This document shows positions 56,610 to 64,000 of a stretch of 64,000 bases of DNA, piece by piece. The translations under genes were made by a program, and so were the position numbers. Position 1 is the first letter of the stretch; the number at the start of each line of letters is the position of its first letter. This DNA is from Tridacna crocea (taxonomy: Eukaryota; Mollusca; Bivalvia; Cardiida; Cardiidae). The stretch spans positions 41,914,619 to 41,978,618 of the forward strand of contig OX031071.1 in assembly GCA_943736015.1 (NCBI GenBank), read 5' to 3'. The notes under the pieces are model-generated. The model was not told the DNA's origin and did no database searches. It saw nothing but the letters and a program-made list of their open reading frames with translations.

Positions 56610-57085
56610 TGATGCTACTACATAAACAACTAAAACTATAAAACAAGAGTTTAGTACTGATTATAGCTCATTGACCTTTTCACATCATTTGCTGTAGAGC
56701 TTATAACATTGTGGGAAAAGGAGCATTTAGCACTTGAACCAATAAGAGCTGTATCTGTATCTATGTACATAAGCAGTGTAAAAAATTCTGTGTGAAAAAG
56801 AACAACTGCTGGCAACAAATAAATCAAACTGAGATTTTAAGACTAGAAATAAGAGACACAAGATTGTAGAACAAGATTGCAAAGTTGCTGTATCTCAGAA
56901 AAACAGATAGTGCAGAGTTCAGACTGCACATTTATGCAGTCTAATCTTGATCTACAAATGCTGCAAAGGCAACTATATTTATGGAAGGGACTATTTAAAG
57001 GCTTATAAGCATGTTAGATCCAGGACATGAATAGATATATATTATACAGGCATTAATAGCCAAATAAAGAGTTTATTTATTTCAG
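56610..57085. other. End of N6AMT1 intron 1
   Basis: A polypyrimidine-poor intron end; the acceptor TTATTTATTTCAG is adequate. A decayed MITE core (AACATTGTGGGAAAAGGAGC) lies at 56705. Confidence 0.4.
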
Positions 57086-57172
57086 ACCTACACTGTGTGT
57101 TGAAATTGGATCAGGTTCTGGTATTTGTTCAACGTTTTTAGCTCAAGAACTTGGATCTACAGCGTTTACAAT
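57086..57172 (+). CDS. N6AMT1: N6AMT1 exon 2, SAM-binding motif I
   Basis: The acceptor is TTATTTATTTCAG and the donor is GTGAGT. The exon completes the Arg codon, then encodes 28 residues with the Rossmann-fold S-adenosylmethionine loop VEIGSGSG (residues 52-59), followed by the hydrophobic helix ICSTFLAQELG. It ends after two bases (AT) of an Ile codon. Its 87 bp lie 18.2 kb from exon 1. Confidence 0.93.
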
Positions 57173-57202
57173 GTGAGTTATTAATTAATTTGCTTTGTTA
57201 AA

Positions 57203-57292
57203 ATGTTTCATTTTGACATAATACAATTACATGTAGGAATATTCTTGATTGAAAGAATACAATTACATGTAGGAATATTCTTGATTGAAAAG
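57203..57292 (+). repeat. Direct duplication of about 40 bp
   Basis: ACAATTACATGTAGGAATAT then TCTTGATTGAAA occurs twice in intron 2. Confidence 0.92.
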
Positions 57293-57696
57293 ACTGAATT
57301 TTTTACTAACTTTGTATTTTCGCCTGTTTTTGGAAAATGTTTCTTGTGCATGTATATGGTTGGGAATTTGCTTTTAAGCTGATAAGTATAAGGCCTGTTA
57401 TGCTTGCAAGCAAACTTTACCTCAGCAGCTATTTTAGTGTTCTGAGATTATTATGATAAATTAGGAAATTGCCCTATTGCCATGATCTCTCATTTGTGTC
57501 CACATTAAAATTTTTGTAAGAATCTGATCTTCCTTTGTACAGACTAGAAGAAAAGATTTTTGAAAACATTGTGGTAAAATTTAGGCTTCATGACTTTTGA
57601 TACATTTTTACATCTAGACCATTTTTTAAACATGTATTATTCCTACTGTAATATTTTCTTAAAAATATTCTTGTGGAAAAAGTGTTTCAAAACTCT

Positions 57697-57929
57697 GTAA
57701 CTCTTTACCACACAGTCCCGACTTTAAACAACCCTAGGAAGGAAGCCTTTTGAAAACATTGTGGGATAAAGGAGAAAATGTAAGTAAGAAGAATTTTCTC
57801 CTTTTTTCCCCCACAATGTTTTCTACCCTTCCAAAAACAAATTTCAATTTTTAACCACATTTATATTGTCATCTGCGAATGCTTTCAACTTGGACAGTTC
57901 TACTATTTTGTTGTTTGGTAAAGAGTTAA
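57697..57929 (+). mobile_element. TTAA MITE, forward (intron 2)
   Basis: TGTAACTCTTTACCACAC to GTTTGGTAAAGAGTTAA. The core is changed to AAAATGTAAGTAAGAAGAATT while the outer arms are kept. Confidence 0.9.
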
Positions 57930-58108
57930 ATAGGTAATAGCCAAGATAGTGAACATTAGAGGTTTTTTTCATAGCGCATAAAAAGCAAAATAATTCCAAT
58001 CATGTAAGCCTGCACAGGCAGACCTGTGTCGATATATTTTGCAGCTGCAATAAATACCCTGTTCACAGACCATAGGTCATAACTTTGTATTTCCAACTTT
58101 TCTTGTAG

Positions 58109-58199
58109 ATGTACAGATATCAATGTAAGAGCAGCAGAAACTTCAAGGAAAACAGCTGAGGTGAATGAAATAGTGTCTGATCAAGTTGTAACTGATCTT
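58109..58199 (+). CDS. N6AMT1: N6AMT1 exon 3, motif II CTDIN
   Basis: The acceptor is CTTTTCTTGTAG and the donor is GTAAGT. The first base completes Ile76, followed by CTDIN at residues 77-81, where the acidic residue ends strand beta-2 and contacts the SAM ribose in this fold. The exon then encodes RAAETSRKTAEVN and ends VVTDL on a codon boundary. A TTAA MITE begins only 37 bp after the donor site. Confidence 0.93.
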
Positions 58200-58236
58200 G
58201 TAAGTATAAATAAGTCTTTATCTGGGAAAACAGCGT

Positions 58237-58465
58237 TTAACCCATTACCACACAATCCCTACTTTTCACAACCCTGAGAAAGAAGCTTTTACAAAACACT
58301 GTGGAAAAAGGAGAAAAATGCTGGTAACCAGCATTTCCTCCTTTTCCCACAATCTTTTCTACTCTTCTCATAACAACTTTCAAATTTTTAGTCACCTTAA
58401 AATGTCGTCTGCAAAATCTATCGTTTTAGAGAAGCCTAGAGTATTCTTGTGTGGTAAAGGGTTAA
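58237..58465 (+). mobile_element. TTAA MITE, forward (intron 3, 37 bp from donor)
   Basis: TTAACCCATTACCACAC to GTGTGGTAAAGGGTTAA; hairpin AATGCTGGTAACCAGCATT. Confidence 0.93.
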
Positions 58466-58499
58466 TGGATAAGTGCAAAAAGTATCAACCTAAATCAGC

Positions 58500-58880
58500 C
58501 TGCACAGACAGACAGGGTTAGTTATTGGTCAATGTTCTGTATGTGATGGGATCAGTTTACCTCATGACTTTGTCAGATCTATGTTGGACAAAATGCACAG
58601 ACTGACAGGGTTAGTTATTGGTCAATGTTCTGTATGTGATGAGATCAGTTTACGTAATGACTTTGTCAGATCTATGTTGGAGAAAATGGATTTTATGAAA
58701 CTAGCTTAGTATACTACATCACAGAAACACTGAGACGAGGTGGCAACATTATTTATTTTGATGGATCCATTACTAAGTGAACACATTAGCTCTATAGCTT
58801 GGTATACTACATCACAGAAACATTGAGACGAGGTGGTGACATTATTTTTTTTATGAATCCATTACTAAGTGAAGATATTA
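58500..58880 (+). repeat. Two successive direct duplications of about 93 bp
   Basis: The unit with GACAGGGTTAGTTATTGGTC is doubled (58505-58685). The next unit with TATACTACATCACAGAAACA is also doubled (58708-58880). Confidence 0.88.
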
Positions 58881-59061
58881 GCTCTTTACCAAATGACAAA
58901 ATTACAGACTAGTCCAAATTGGGAGCATTTTGCAGATGACAAAATTATAGACTAGTCCAAATTGGGAGCATTTGCAAACGACAAAATGAATGAGACTAAG
59001 AGACTGAAATTTGTTTTGGGAAGGGAAGAAAACAGTGTGGGAAAAGGAGAAAATGCTGGTT
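58879..59061 (-). mobile_element. TTAA MITE cut at the hairpin centre
   Basis: TTAGCTCTTTACCAAATGAC, a duplicated GACTAGTCCAAATTGGGAGC block, and the left arm up to AAATGCTGGTTGCCA, then unrelated sequence. Confidence 0.8.
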
Positions 59062-59270
59062 GCCACAGCCATTAACAAGTTTCCAAGTCCCAAGCCCCCT
59101 GACTGTAGAACAGATTTACCATTTCAATATGTTTTCATTAAAATTTCCCAGTTTATGTACTCACAAATTGATTACGCTGACGACAAAGAATTTCCTTTCT
59201 GAGTGCCCCAATTCAATAATGTCACTGAGAATTAACATTGCTGGTAAAACGTGCACTTTAGTGGATTAAC
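59062..59270. repeat. Repeat shared with 62290-62660
   Basis: AACAAGTTTCCAAGTCCCAAG, CTGACGACAAAGAATTTCC and GTGCCCCAATTCAAT match the element at 62290-62660. Another piece, CCGCCATTTTGGATGTTGTG, is at 60046. Confidence 0.6.
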
Positions 59271-59284
59271 TTTAAGGTGTCACT

Positions 59285-59495
59285 TGATAGAAATTTGGAC
59301 TTGTCCAAATTAAAAGCACTTGCAGACAACAAAACAAACTTGACTCAAAAGGTAAAACTTGACTTTAGAAGAGTAGAAAACATTGTGGGAAACGGAGAAA
59401 ATGCTAGTTACCAACATTTTCTCCTTTTCCCACAATGTTTTCAGAAGGCCTCTTCCTCTGGGTCGTAAAACCAGGAATGTTTGGTAAAGGGTTAA
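59285..59495 (-). mobile_element. TTAA MITE, reverse, left end missing
   Basis: GACTTGTCCAAATTAAAAGC; core AAATGCTAGTTACCAACATTT; end GTTTGGTAAAGGGTTAA. Confidence 0.85.
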
Positions 59496-59686
59496 ACATG
59501 GATTTAAACAACTTGGAGGTAAGTAACTATGCATTTAAATGATTTTTTGTAAAAAAATAAAAGACCGTTAGGTACAACAAAGGACAATTTGGTCATCCTT
59601 TTAAACTTATATTGAATCAGTTTCGACTTCGCAATATATATACCTGACAAATTACAGGAACGCCTCGTTTTAATTGCTTTATTTGT

Positions 59687-59886
59687 TTAACTCTTTACCA
59701 TATGAAAAAAGTTTTTGAATTGTTCCAATGCAAAGCATTTGCAGACGATAAAATAAATGTGACTGAAAAATTGAAAATTGGTTTGGAAAGGGTAGAAAAC
59801 ATGGTGGGGAAAAAGAGAAAATGCTGGTTAAATTTGCTTTCTTTCGTGGGGTTGTCAAAAGTCGGGATTGTGTGGTAAAGGGTTAA
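59687..59886 (-). mobile_element. TTAA MITE, reverse, right hairpin arm lost
   Basis: TTAACTCTTTACCATATG to GTGTGGTAAAGGGTTAA. The hairpin stops at AAATGCTGGTTAAATTTGC. Confidence 0.88.
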
Positions 59887-59889
59887 TAA

Positions 59890-60670
59890 AGACAACAAAC
59901 GATAATTTAGTAACTATATTCCTTTATTTTCATAAACAATCCTTTCCCTCCTCTTTAATGACAACCATCAAGGGAAACTTGAAATAATATTGTGCAAGCT
60001 ACTCATTATGTTTGTCTTGTGGAAGCCTTATATCAGTTGACACCGCCATTTTGGATGTTGTGTTGAAAGTTGTTATGTACATACCCAGTTATTCCTAGCT
60101 TTGTTCATGTGTGTGTTTATTTTGAATGGTTTTCCCCTGTGGCTATTTTTAGAACTGGATTATCTTTTGTGGAATATTGTTCTGGAAGTTTCCGGGACTT
60201 TTTACAATCTGATTACTAGAAATTATGCAACTAGTTTTAACATGAATTTTCTGGAAGTTTCTCTGCTATTATAAAAGGAAAAGCTCTTTACATCTTGGCA
60301 TTCACTAGTTAATACATGATTGCCAGACTACAGTGGGGATTATTTTGTGTTTGTGTCATATAATAAGTGCTTGGATTACATTCAGTTTGGATTAGGATCA
60401 GACTAGCTAAAGTGTGGATTATTTCGTGTGCTTGAATTACATTCAGTTAGGATCAGGATCAGACTGGAATTAAAACTGGATTACTTTGTCTTTTGTATTC
60501 AACGTCTAATGTATTGTTTTTGTACTATTGTAATATTGTCACTGTTTTTTTTGATATTATTGTTAATAAATTTTGTTAATTGTTATTGTTTGTTGCTGGC
60601 TTCTACTTTCTAGTTACGCCTGGCTCGTAACACTTGCTTTAATTCTGGCTTGTAACAAAGTGTAGTCATG
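59890..60670. other. No recognisable feature
   Basis: Contains a direct duplication of GTGTGGATTATTTCGTGTG-like text near 60340-60460. No coding support. Confidence 0.4.
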
Positions 60671-60681
60671 TATATAGGCCT

Positions 60682-60908
60682 TTAACTCTTTCCCAAATGG
60701 CAACTTCGTAGACTGGTCCAAATTGGAAGCATTTGCAGACGACAAAATAAACGTGACTGAAGAATCGAAATTTGATATGGGAAGGGTAGAAAACGTTGTG
60801 GAAAAGGAGAAAATACTGGTTACCAGCATTTTCTCCTTTTCAAACAATGTTTTCAAAAGGGTTCTTTTTCAGGGTCGTTAAAAGTAGGGATCGTGTGGTA
60901 ATGGGTTA
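60682..60908 (-). mobile_element. TTAA MITE, reverse
   Basis: TTAACTCTTTCCCAAATGGC to GTGTGGTAATGGGTTA; hairpin AATACTGGTTACCAGCATT. Confidence 0.92.
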
Positions 60909-60984
60909 TCATGGCCCTGTGTGTGTGTCCTATGGATTAACTTTTCATCAAGCATCTTCCTCTCTAAAACAGCTGGACTGAGAT

Positions 60985-61110
60985 GATGGTACTTTTCCCC
61001 TTTTCCCACAATGTTTTCTACTGTTCCCAAAACCAATTCTTATTTTGTGTTTGATTTTTTTCTTTGCAGAAATTTCAATTTAGGCAAGTCTTAAATGTTC
61101 TGGTTTAAGA
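60985..61110 (+). mobile_element. TTAA MITE right half
   Basis: CCCCTTTTCCCACAATGTTTTC, then GGCAAGTCTTAAATGTTCTGG. Confidence 0.65.
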
Positions 61111-61166
61111 TCCCAAACCTTGTAATGGCAAAACTCAGAAAATACATGAATATGTGAACTGTTATT

Positions 61167-61445
61167 TTAACCCTTTCCCAAACAATTCCTGGTTTTGAAC
61201 TTTTCACGGTCCTGAGAAAGAATCCTTCTGAAAAAAGCCTTCTGAAAAAATTGTAGGAAAAGGAGAAAATGCTGGTAACCAGTATTTTCTCCTTTTCTAA
61301 CAAAGTTTTCCACCCTGCTGGAAACAAATTTCAATTTTTCATTTATGTTTATTTTGTCCTCTGCAAGTGCTTTCAATTTATTTTGTCCACTGCAAGTGCT
61401 TTCAATTTGGACAAGTCTTAAACTTGGTCGTTTGGTAAAGATTTA
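61167..61445 (+). mobile_element. TTAA MITE, forward, with internal duplications
   Basis: TTAACCCTTTCCCAAAC to GTCGTTTGGTAAAGATTTAA. AAAGCCTTCTGAAAAAA and TGCAAGTGCTTTCAATTT are each doubled, which makes it about 50 bp longer than usual. Confidence 0.9.
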
Positions 61446-61602
61446 ATATGACCAAAATGATATTGAAAGCTGCATAAAACACCTTTTAATCAATCTAATC
61501 AACCAGTCCATCAAATTTGGTATTAACAAATATAAAGTATTTGTCAATTGGTGAAAAAATAAGCTCTTTATGAGTAGCTTTTATAGATATTTTCTTTTTC
61601 AG

Positions 61603-61686
61603 GTGAGTGGTCTATCAGAAAGACTTACAGATCAGGTGGATGTTTCGTTGTTTAATGCACCCTATGTCGTAACACCAAGTGACGAT
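61603..61686 (+). CDS. N6AMT1: N6AMT1 exon 4 with catalytic motif read as NAPY
   Basis: The acceptor is TTTCTTTTTCAG and the donor is GTATGT; 28 codons, both boundaries in phase 0. It contains the catalytic motif region FNAPYVVTP. The motif is NPPY in glutamine and adenine N-methyltransferases of this class, including human N6AMT1 (residues 122-125). Here residues 124-127 read N-A-P-Y because the second codon is GCA instead of a CCN proline codon. Asn and Tyr are kept. All other exons are intact, so the change could be a real variant, a polymorphism or a sequencing error rather than sign of a dead gene. Confidence 0.9.
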
Positions 61687-61737
61687 GTATGTTAAGGTTG
61701 CTGTCTTCTCTTATTGTAACAAATTTCACAAATAGCC

Positions 61738-61830
61738 GTCCCTAGTGATGTTTGAACCCTAGACCTCTTGGTCTCGAGGCAAACACTCTACCACATGGCT
61801 ACAAAAGCTAGCTCTATAGCAAGGCAGTAT
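61738..61830 (-). mobile_element. tRNA-derived SINE head (1)
   Basis: On the minus strand box A TAGCCATGTGGTAGAGTG and box B GGGTTCAAACATCAC. It is followed on the plus side by body AGCTAGCTCTATAGCAAGGC. Confidence 0.7.
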
Positions 61831-61974
61831 AAGCTATACCTGTACATCTATCTGTGGGATAGAACAATATATTATATACTCCCCCCCCCACCGACACATG
61901 AGGATTCATCCACAAATTTTTCAATCACTGACATTACTTTATCTGTCTAATAAGTGTTTTTTTACGTTGGGCGC

Positions 61975-62110
61975 GAATGTAACAGATCTCACAAATAGCC
62001 GTCCCTGGCGGGGTTTGAACCCTGGATCTCCACCACGTCGGTAAAAAAGCTAACTCTATAGCAAGGCAGTATGAGTGTCCCCTTATACTAACACAAGCTA
62101 CATGTATATA
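61975..62110 (-). mobile_element. tRNA-derived SINE head (2), tandem to the first
   Basis: Minus-strand box B GGGTTCAAACCCCGCCAGG with a deleted middle. The plus side has AGCTAACTCTATAGCAAGGC as in the first. Confidence 0.68.
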
Positions 62111-62224
62111 CCTTTACATGTATCTGCGGGATAGAACAGTTTAACTATATTATATCTGGTATAGTACTTGTTTTCTTTCTGTCCATAAATCGTGTGGGCT
62201 TTATAAACACAAACTCCTGAATTT

Positions 62225-62290
62225 GAATGACCCTTAGAGAGACAGAAATGTTGAAAACATACCTGGAAAAGGAGATAAAGACTAGTAACC
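62225..62290 (+). mobile_element. TTAA MITE left half
   Basis: GAATGACCCTTAGAGAGAC, TTGAAAACATACCTGGAAAAGG, AGACTAGTAACCAGTCACAG. Confidence 0.55.
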
Positions 62291-62660
62291 AGTCACAGAA
62301 GTGACATTGCTAGTTGTACTGTCAGGTGGCAGAGGTCTTGGAAACTTGTTCACACTCGGGGCGTCATGATTCACCACAGCGGTGAACAAGTTTCTGAGTC
62401 CCCTGCCACCTGACCGTACAACAAATTTATTATACTCCAAAGTTTAACCTTTTTAAAGCTTGTTATATGAAATTTTCATGTATTATGATCTTACGAATCA
62501 AGAATGCTGACGAAATAGGAATTCCCTTCCCAAGTGCCCCAAATCAATGAAAACTGACGTCACTAAAACATGTAGTTTGGTACATAAATGTAGTCTGGTG
62601 ATTGATCAACGCCGCCATTTTGGATGTTCTGTTGTACATGTAGTGATGTTTACGGGGCAC
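62290..62660. repeat. Element with internal inverted repeat
   Basis: GTACTGTCAGGTGGCAGAGG and the inverse CCCTGCCACCTGACCGTAC bracket GAAACTTGTTCAC / GTGAACAAGTTTC. It shares sequence with 59062-59270 and 60040-60080. Confidence 0.65.
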
Positions 62661-62820
62661 TCAAAAGGGAAACTAGCTTTAAGTGGTTTTTGCCAGGGTA
62701 CATGATATATAATTATGTTCCTGGCATGTTAACCAATCAGATCACGAGAAATTTCTTTGCAGTATAATAATGTCATCTATTGTATTTACCATTTGGTTTT
62801 CCCATAAAATATGTAGGCTT

Positions 62821-63048
62821 TGATCCTTTACTACACAATACCAACTTTTAACGACCCTGAGAAATAGGCTGTTTGAAAACATTGTGGGAAAAGGAGAAAG
62901 TGCTGGTAACCAGCATTTTCTCCTTTTCCCACAAAGTTTTCTGCTCTGATGGAAACAAATTTCAATTTTTGAATTGCGTTTATTTTGTCGCCTGCAGGTG
63001 TTTTCTGTTTGGACCAATCTAAAGTTTTGTCATTTGGTAAAGAGTTAA
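62821..63048 (+). mobile_element. TTAA MITE, forward (intron 4)
   Basis: TGATCCTTTACTACAC to CATTTGGTAAAGAGTTAA. Hairpin from GAAAACATTGTGGG to CCCACAAAGTTTTC, near perfect. Confidence 0.93.
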
Positions 63049-63079
63049 TCTTGAGTTTTAACCACATTGAAAAAAAAAA

Positions 63080-63180
63080 AAAACAGCATTTGAAAGCATG
63101 GTTGAAAAAGGAGAAAATGCTGGTAACCAGCATTTCTTCTTTTCCAACCATGTTTGCCAAGTTGAATCTAGTGGGATTGG
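63080..63180 (+). mobile_element. TTAA MITE core with variant outer arms
   Basis: GCATGGTTGAAAAAGGAG, AATGCTGGTAACCAGCATT, CTTTTCCAACCATG: outer arms differ from the consensus yet still pair. Confidence 0.8.
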
Positions 63181-63289
63181 TAGAATTAAGCTTTTAGTAA
63201 GCAATTGGTACAAATGATTTAATAAAAACAAACAGTGTAGGCCATATCTCAAACATAACTTTAATTTGTGGCTCAAAACCGAAATTCCC

Positions 63290-63520
63290 GCCGAGTACCA
63301 GCAGCACAATTGATAGCTTTGGGACTTGGAAACAGAGGGTTGTTGTTTTGACTTGCAAGCTTGGCCAATTTCTCTCCAAGAGTTGATGATAACCGTTTTT
63401 TAATTGTTCACAGCTTATTATTCTTTTGACAATGGTTATGTGTGTAAGCAGCCAGATATAAAATTGAAATAATGTTGAGTAGGGTGTGAAATGCTATATT
63501 GAAAATTACCAGAATTCTGA
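63290..63520 (+). mobile_element. SINE, head decayed
   Basis: Body CTCTCCAAGAGTTGATGATAA, AAGCAGCCAGATATAAAATTG, AATAATGTTGAGTAGGG. Confidence 0.6.
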
Positions 63521-63691
63521 AGCTTACAGAGTCAGCGGGTGACAGCTCGTGGCCAGAATAAAAGTAATATAAATATGTGCCCTTAAAAGGATACTAATAT
63601 CAGATATTTCCAAACTTTGTATATTTTTATGAGTCTATTATTTTTTTAATTAAAATTATATGATTTAAACTTAACTTTCCATTGTTTCTAG

Positions 63692-63833
63692 GTGGGCACT
63701 CATGGTATCGAGGCTTCTTGGGCTGGTGGGGAAAGAGGCAGGGAAGTAATAGACAAAGTACTCCCTATAATACCCAAACTGTTGTCAAAACATGGGCTGT
63801 TTTACCTGGTTATTATAAAAGAAAATGATCCGG
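63692..63833 (+). CDS. N6AMT1: N6AMT1 exon 5 (partial gene; continues past window)
   Basis: The acceptor is CATTGTTTCTAG and the donor is GTAGGG at 63834. It encodes 47 residues and one base of the next codon. It carries the HemK2-specific block VGTHGIEASWAGGERGREV followed by the helix and strand ending GLFYLVIIKENDP, matching the family up to the last exon. The final exon or exons are not in the window. A TTAA MITE starts within about 15 bp of the donor. Confidence 0.92.
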
Positions 63834-63845
63834 GTAGGGTTACTA

Positions 63846-64000
63846 TTTATCCCTTTTCCCCACACAGCAAAATTTTAGACCTATCCATATTGGAATCATT
63901 TGCAGAAGACAATTTCATGGCGGCTCAAATGATGCAAATCTTCTTTGATAGAGCATAAAACTTTGTGAGAAAAGGAGAGAATGCTGGTTACCAGCATTTT
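63846..64000 (-). mobile_element. TTAA MITE cut by the window end (intron 5)
   Basis: ATTTATCCCTTTTCCCCACAC, CATATTGGAATCATTTGCAG, hairpin AATGCTGGTTACCAGCATT. It begins within about 15 bp of the exon 5 donor. Confidence 0.88.

Larger units (their letters stand above)
38780..63833 (+). other. N6AMT1: N6AMT1 gene span, five coding exons, 3' end outside window
   Basis: This is the region of the eRF1 glutamine N5-methyltransferase catalytic subunit (N6AMT1/HemK2), which in animals works with TRMT112 in the cytosol and nucleus. Five exons join in frame to give 181 codons plus one base; human N6AMT1 is a little over 210 residues, so only the C-terminal strand region is missing. Exon phases are consistent: exon 1 ends after two bases of an Arg codon, exon 2 after two bases of an Ile codon, exons 3 and 4 end between codons, exon 5 ends after one base. 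Introns are 18,166, 936, 3,403 and 2,005 bp. All boundaries are GT/AG. Intron 1 is inflated by nested transposons. The family assignment rests on the YEPAEDTF, EIGSGSG, CTDIN, PYVVTP and GxHGIEAxWAGG blocks. Confidence 0.93.

Noticed and set aside
61738-62060. tRNA genes on the minus strand
   Set aside because: Box A and box B are recognisable, but the stems are incomplete and the second lacks the anticodon arm; both are SINE heads.

Overview
The window is nuclear DNA from an animal, most likely a bivalve mollusc (inference). It is AT-rich and intron-bearing, and carries one clear spliced metazoan gene in a dense bed of repeats: tRNA-headed SINEs, foldback elements with nested AAGTGTCG / GGATCAGCCTG palindromes, and a very abundant TTAA-flanked MITE. 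The repeat style resembles heterodont clams and mussels; the species cannot be fixed from sequence alone. Nothing looks bacterial, and no CRISPR array, rRNA or intact tRNA was found.

Genes. (1) N6AMT1 (HemK2), the catalytic subunit of the eRF1 glutamine methyltransferase, lies on the + strand with five exons at 38780-38919, 57086-57172, 58109-58199, 61603-61686 and 63692-63833. Its last part runs past the window end. (2) An intronless tRNA 2'-phosphotransferase (Tpt1/KptA family) gene at 49416-49961 sits inside N6AMT1 intron 1. It ends in three tandem 26-bp units, each a 16-nt hairpin like the 3' end of replication-dependent histone mRNAs. (3) A frameshifted Mutator-like (MULE) transposase remnant at 48315-49093 is divergent from it. 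(4) SAM-like domain exon remnants lie in an inverted duplication at 957-2109.

Layout. 1-2.7 kb: inverted duplication and tandem repeats. 2.9-13 kb: TTAA MITEs, a 9-bp-TSD MITE pair, SINEs and a degenerate tandem array. 14-18.9 kb: foldback tandem units, a palindromic element, about 1.3 kb of pyrimidine-rich low complexity, two minisatellites. 19-21.8 kb: mostly without recognisable features. 21.9-25 kb: foldback element, second palindromic element, 56-59-bp minisatellite. 25.4-32.6 kb: a 7.2-kb interval bounded by 576-bp inverted repeats. 33.3-35.2 kb: two tandem arrays, one with alternating unit types. 38.5-64 kb: N6AMT1, with an 18.2-kb first intron.

That intron holds a stack of nested transposons that can be resolved from target-site duplications in the raw sequence. 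A TTAA MITE is split by an hAT-like element (40169-56399, TSD CCTATTA+1). This is split by a short element of family A (40831-55201, TSD CTTCATT). That is split by a composite of family B (41669-55168, TSD TTTTTCTGG). The B composite is split by a full-length family A element (45742-51156, TSD ATAACTAA), which carries the MULE remnant and the phosphotransferase. A second B copy (53541-55168) preserves the empty site of the last insertion. The best candidate for an undescribed system is this 5.4-kb element: a MULE-type transposon with about 740-bp terminal inverted repeats, carrying an RNA-repair-type enzyme gene with histone-like 3' ends.
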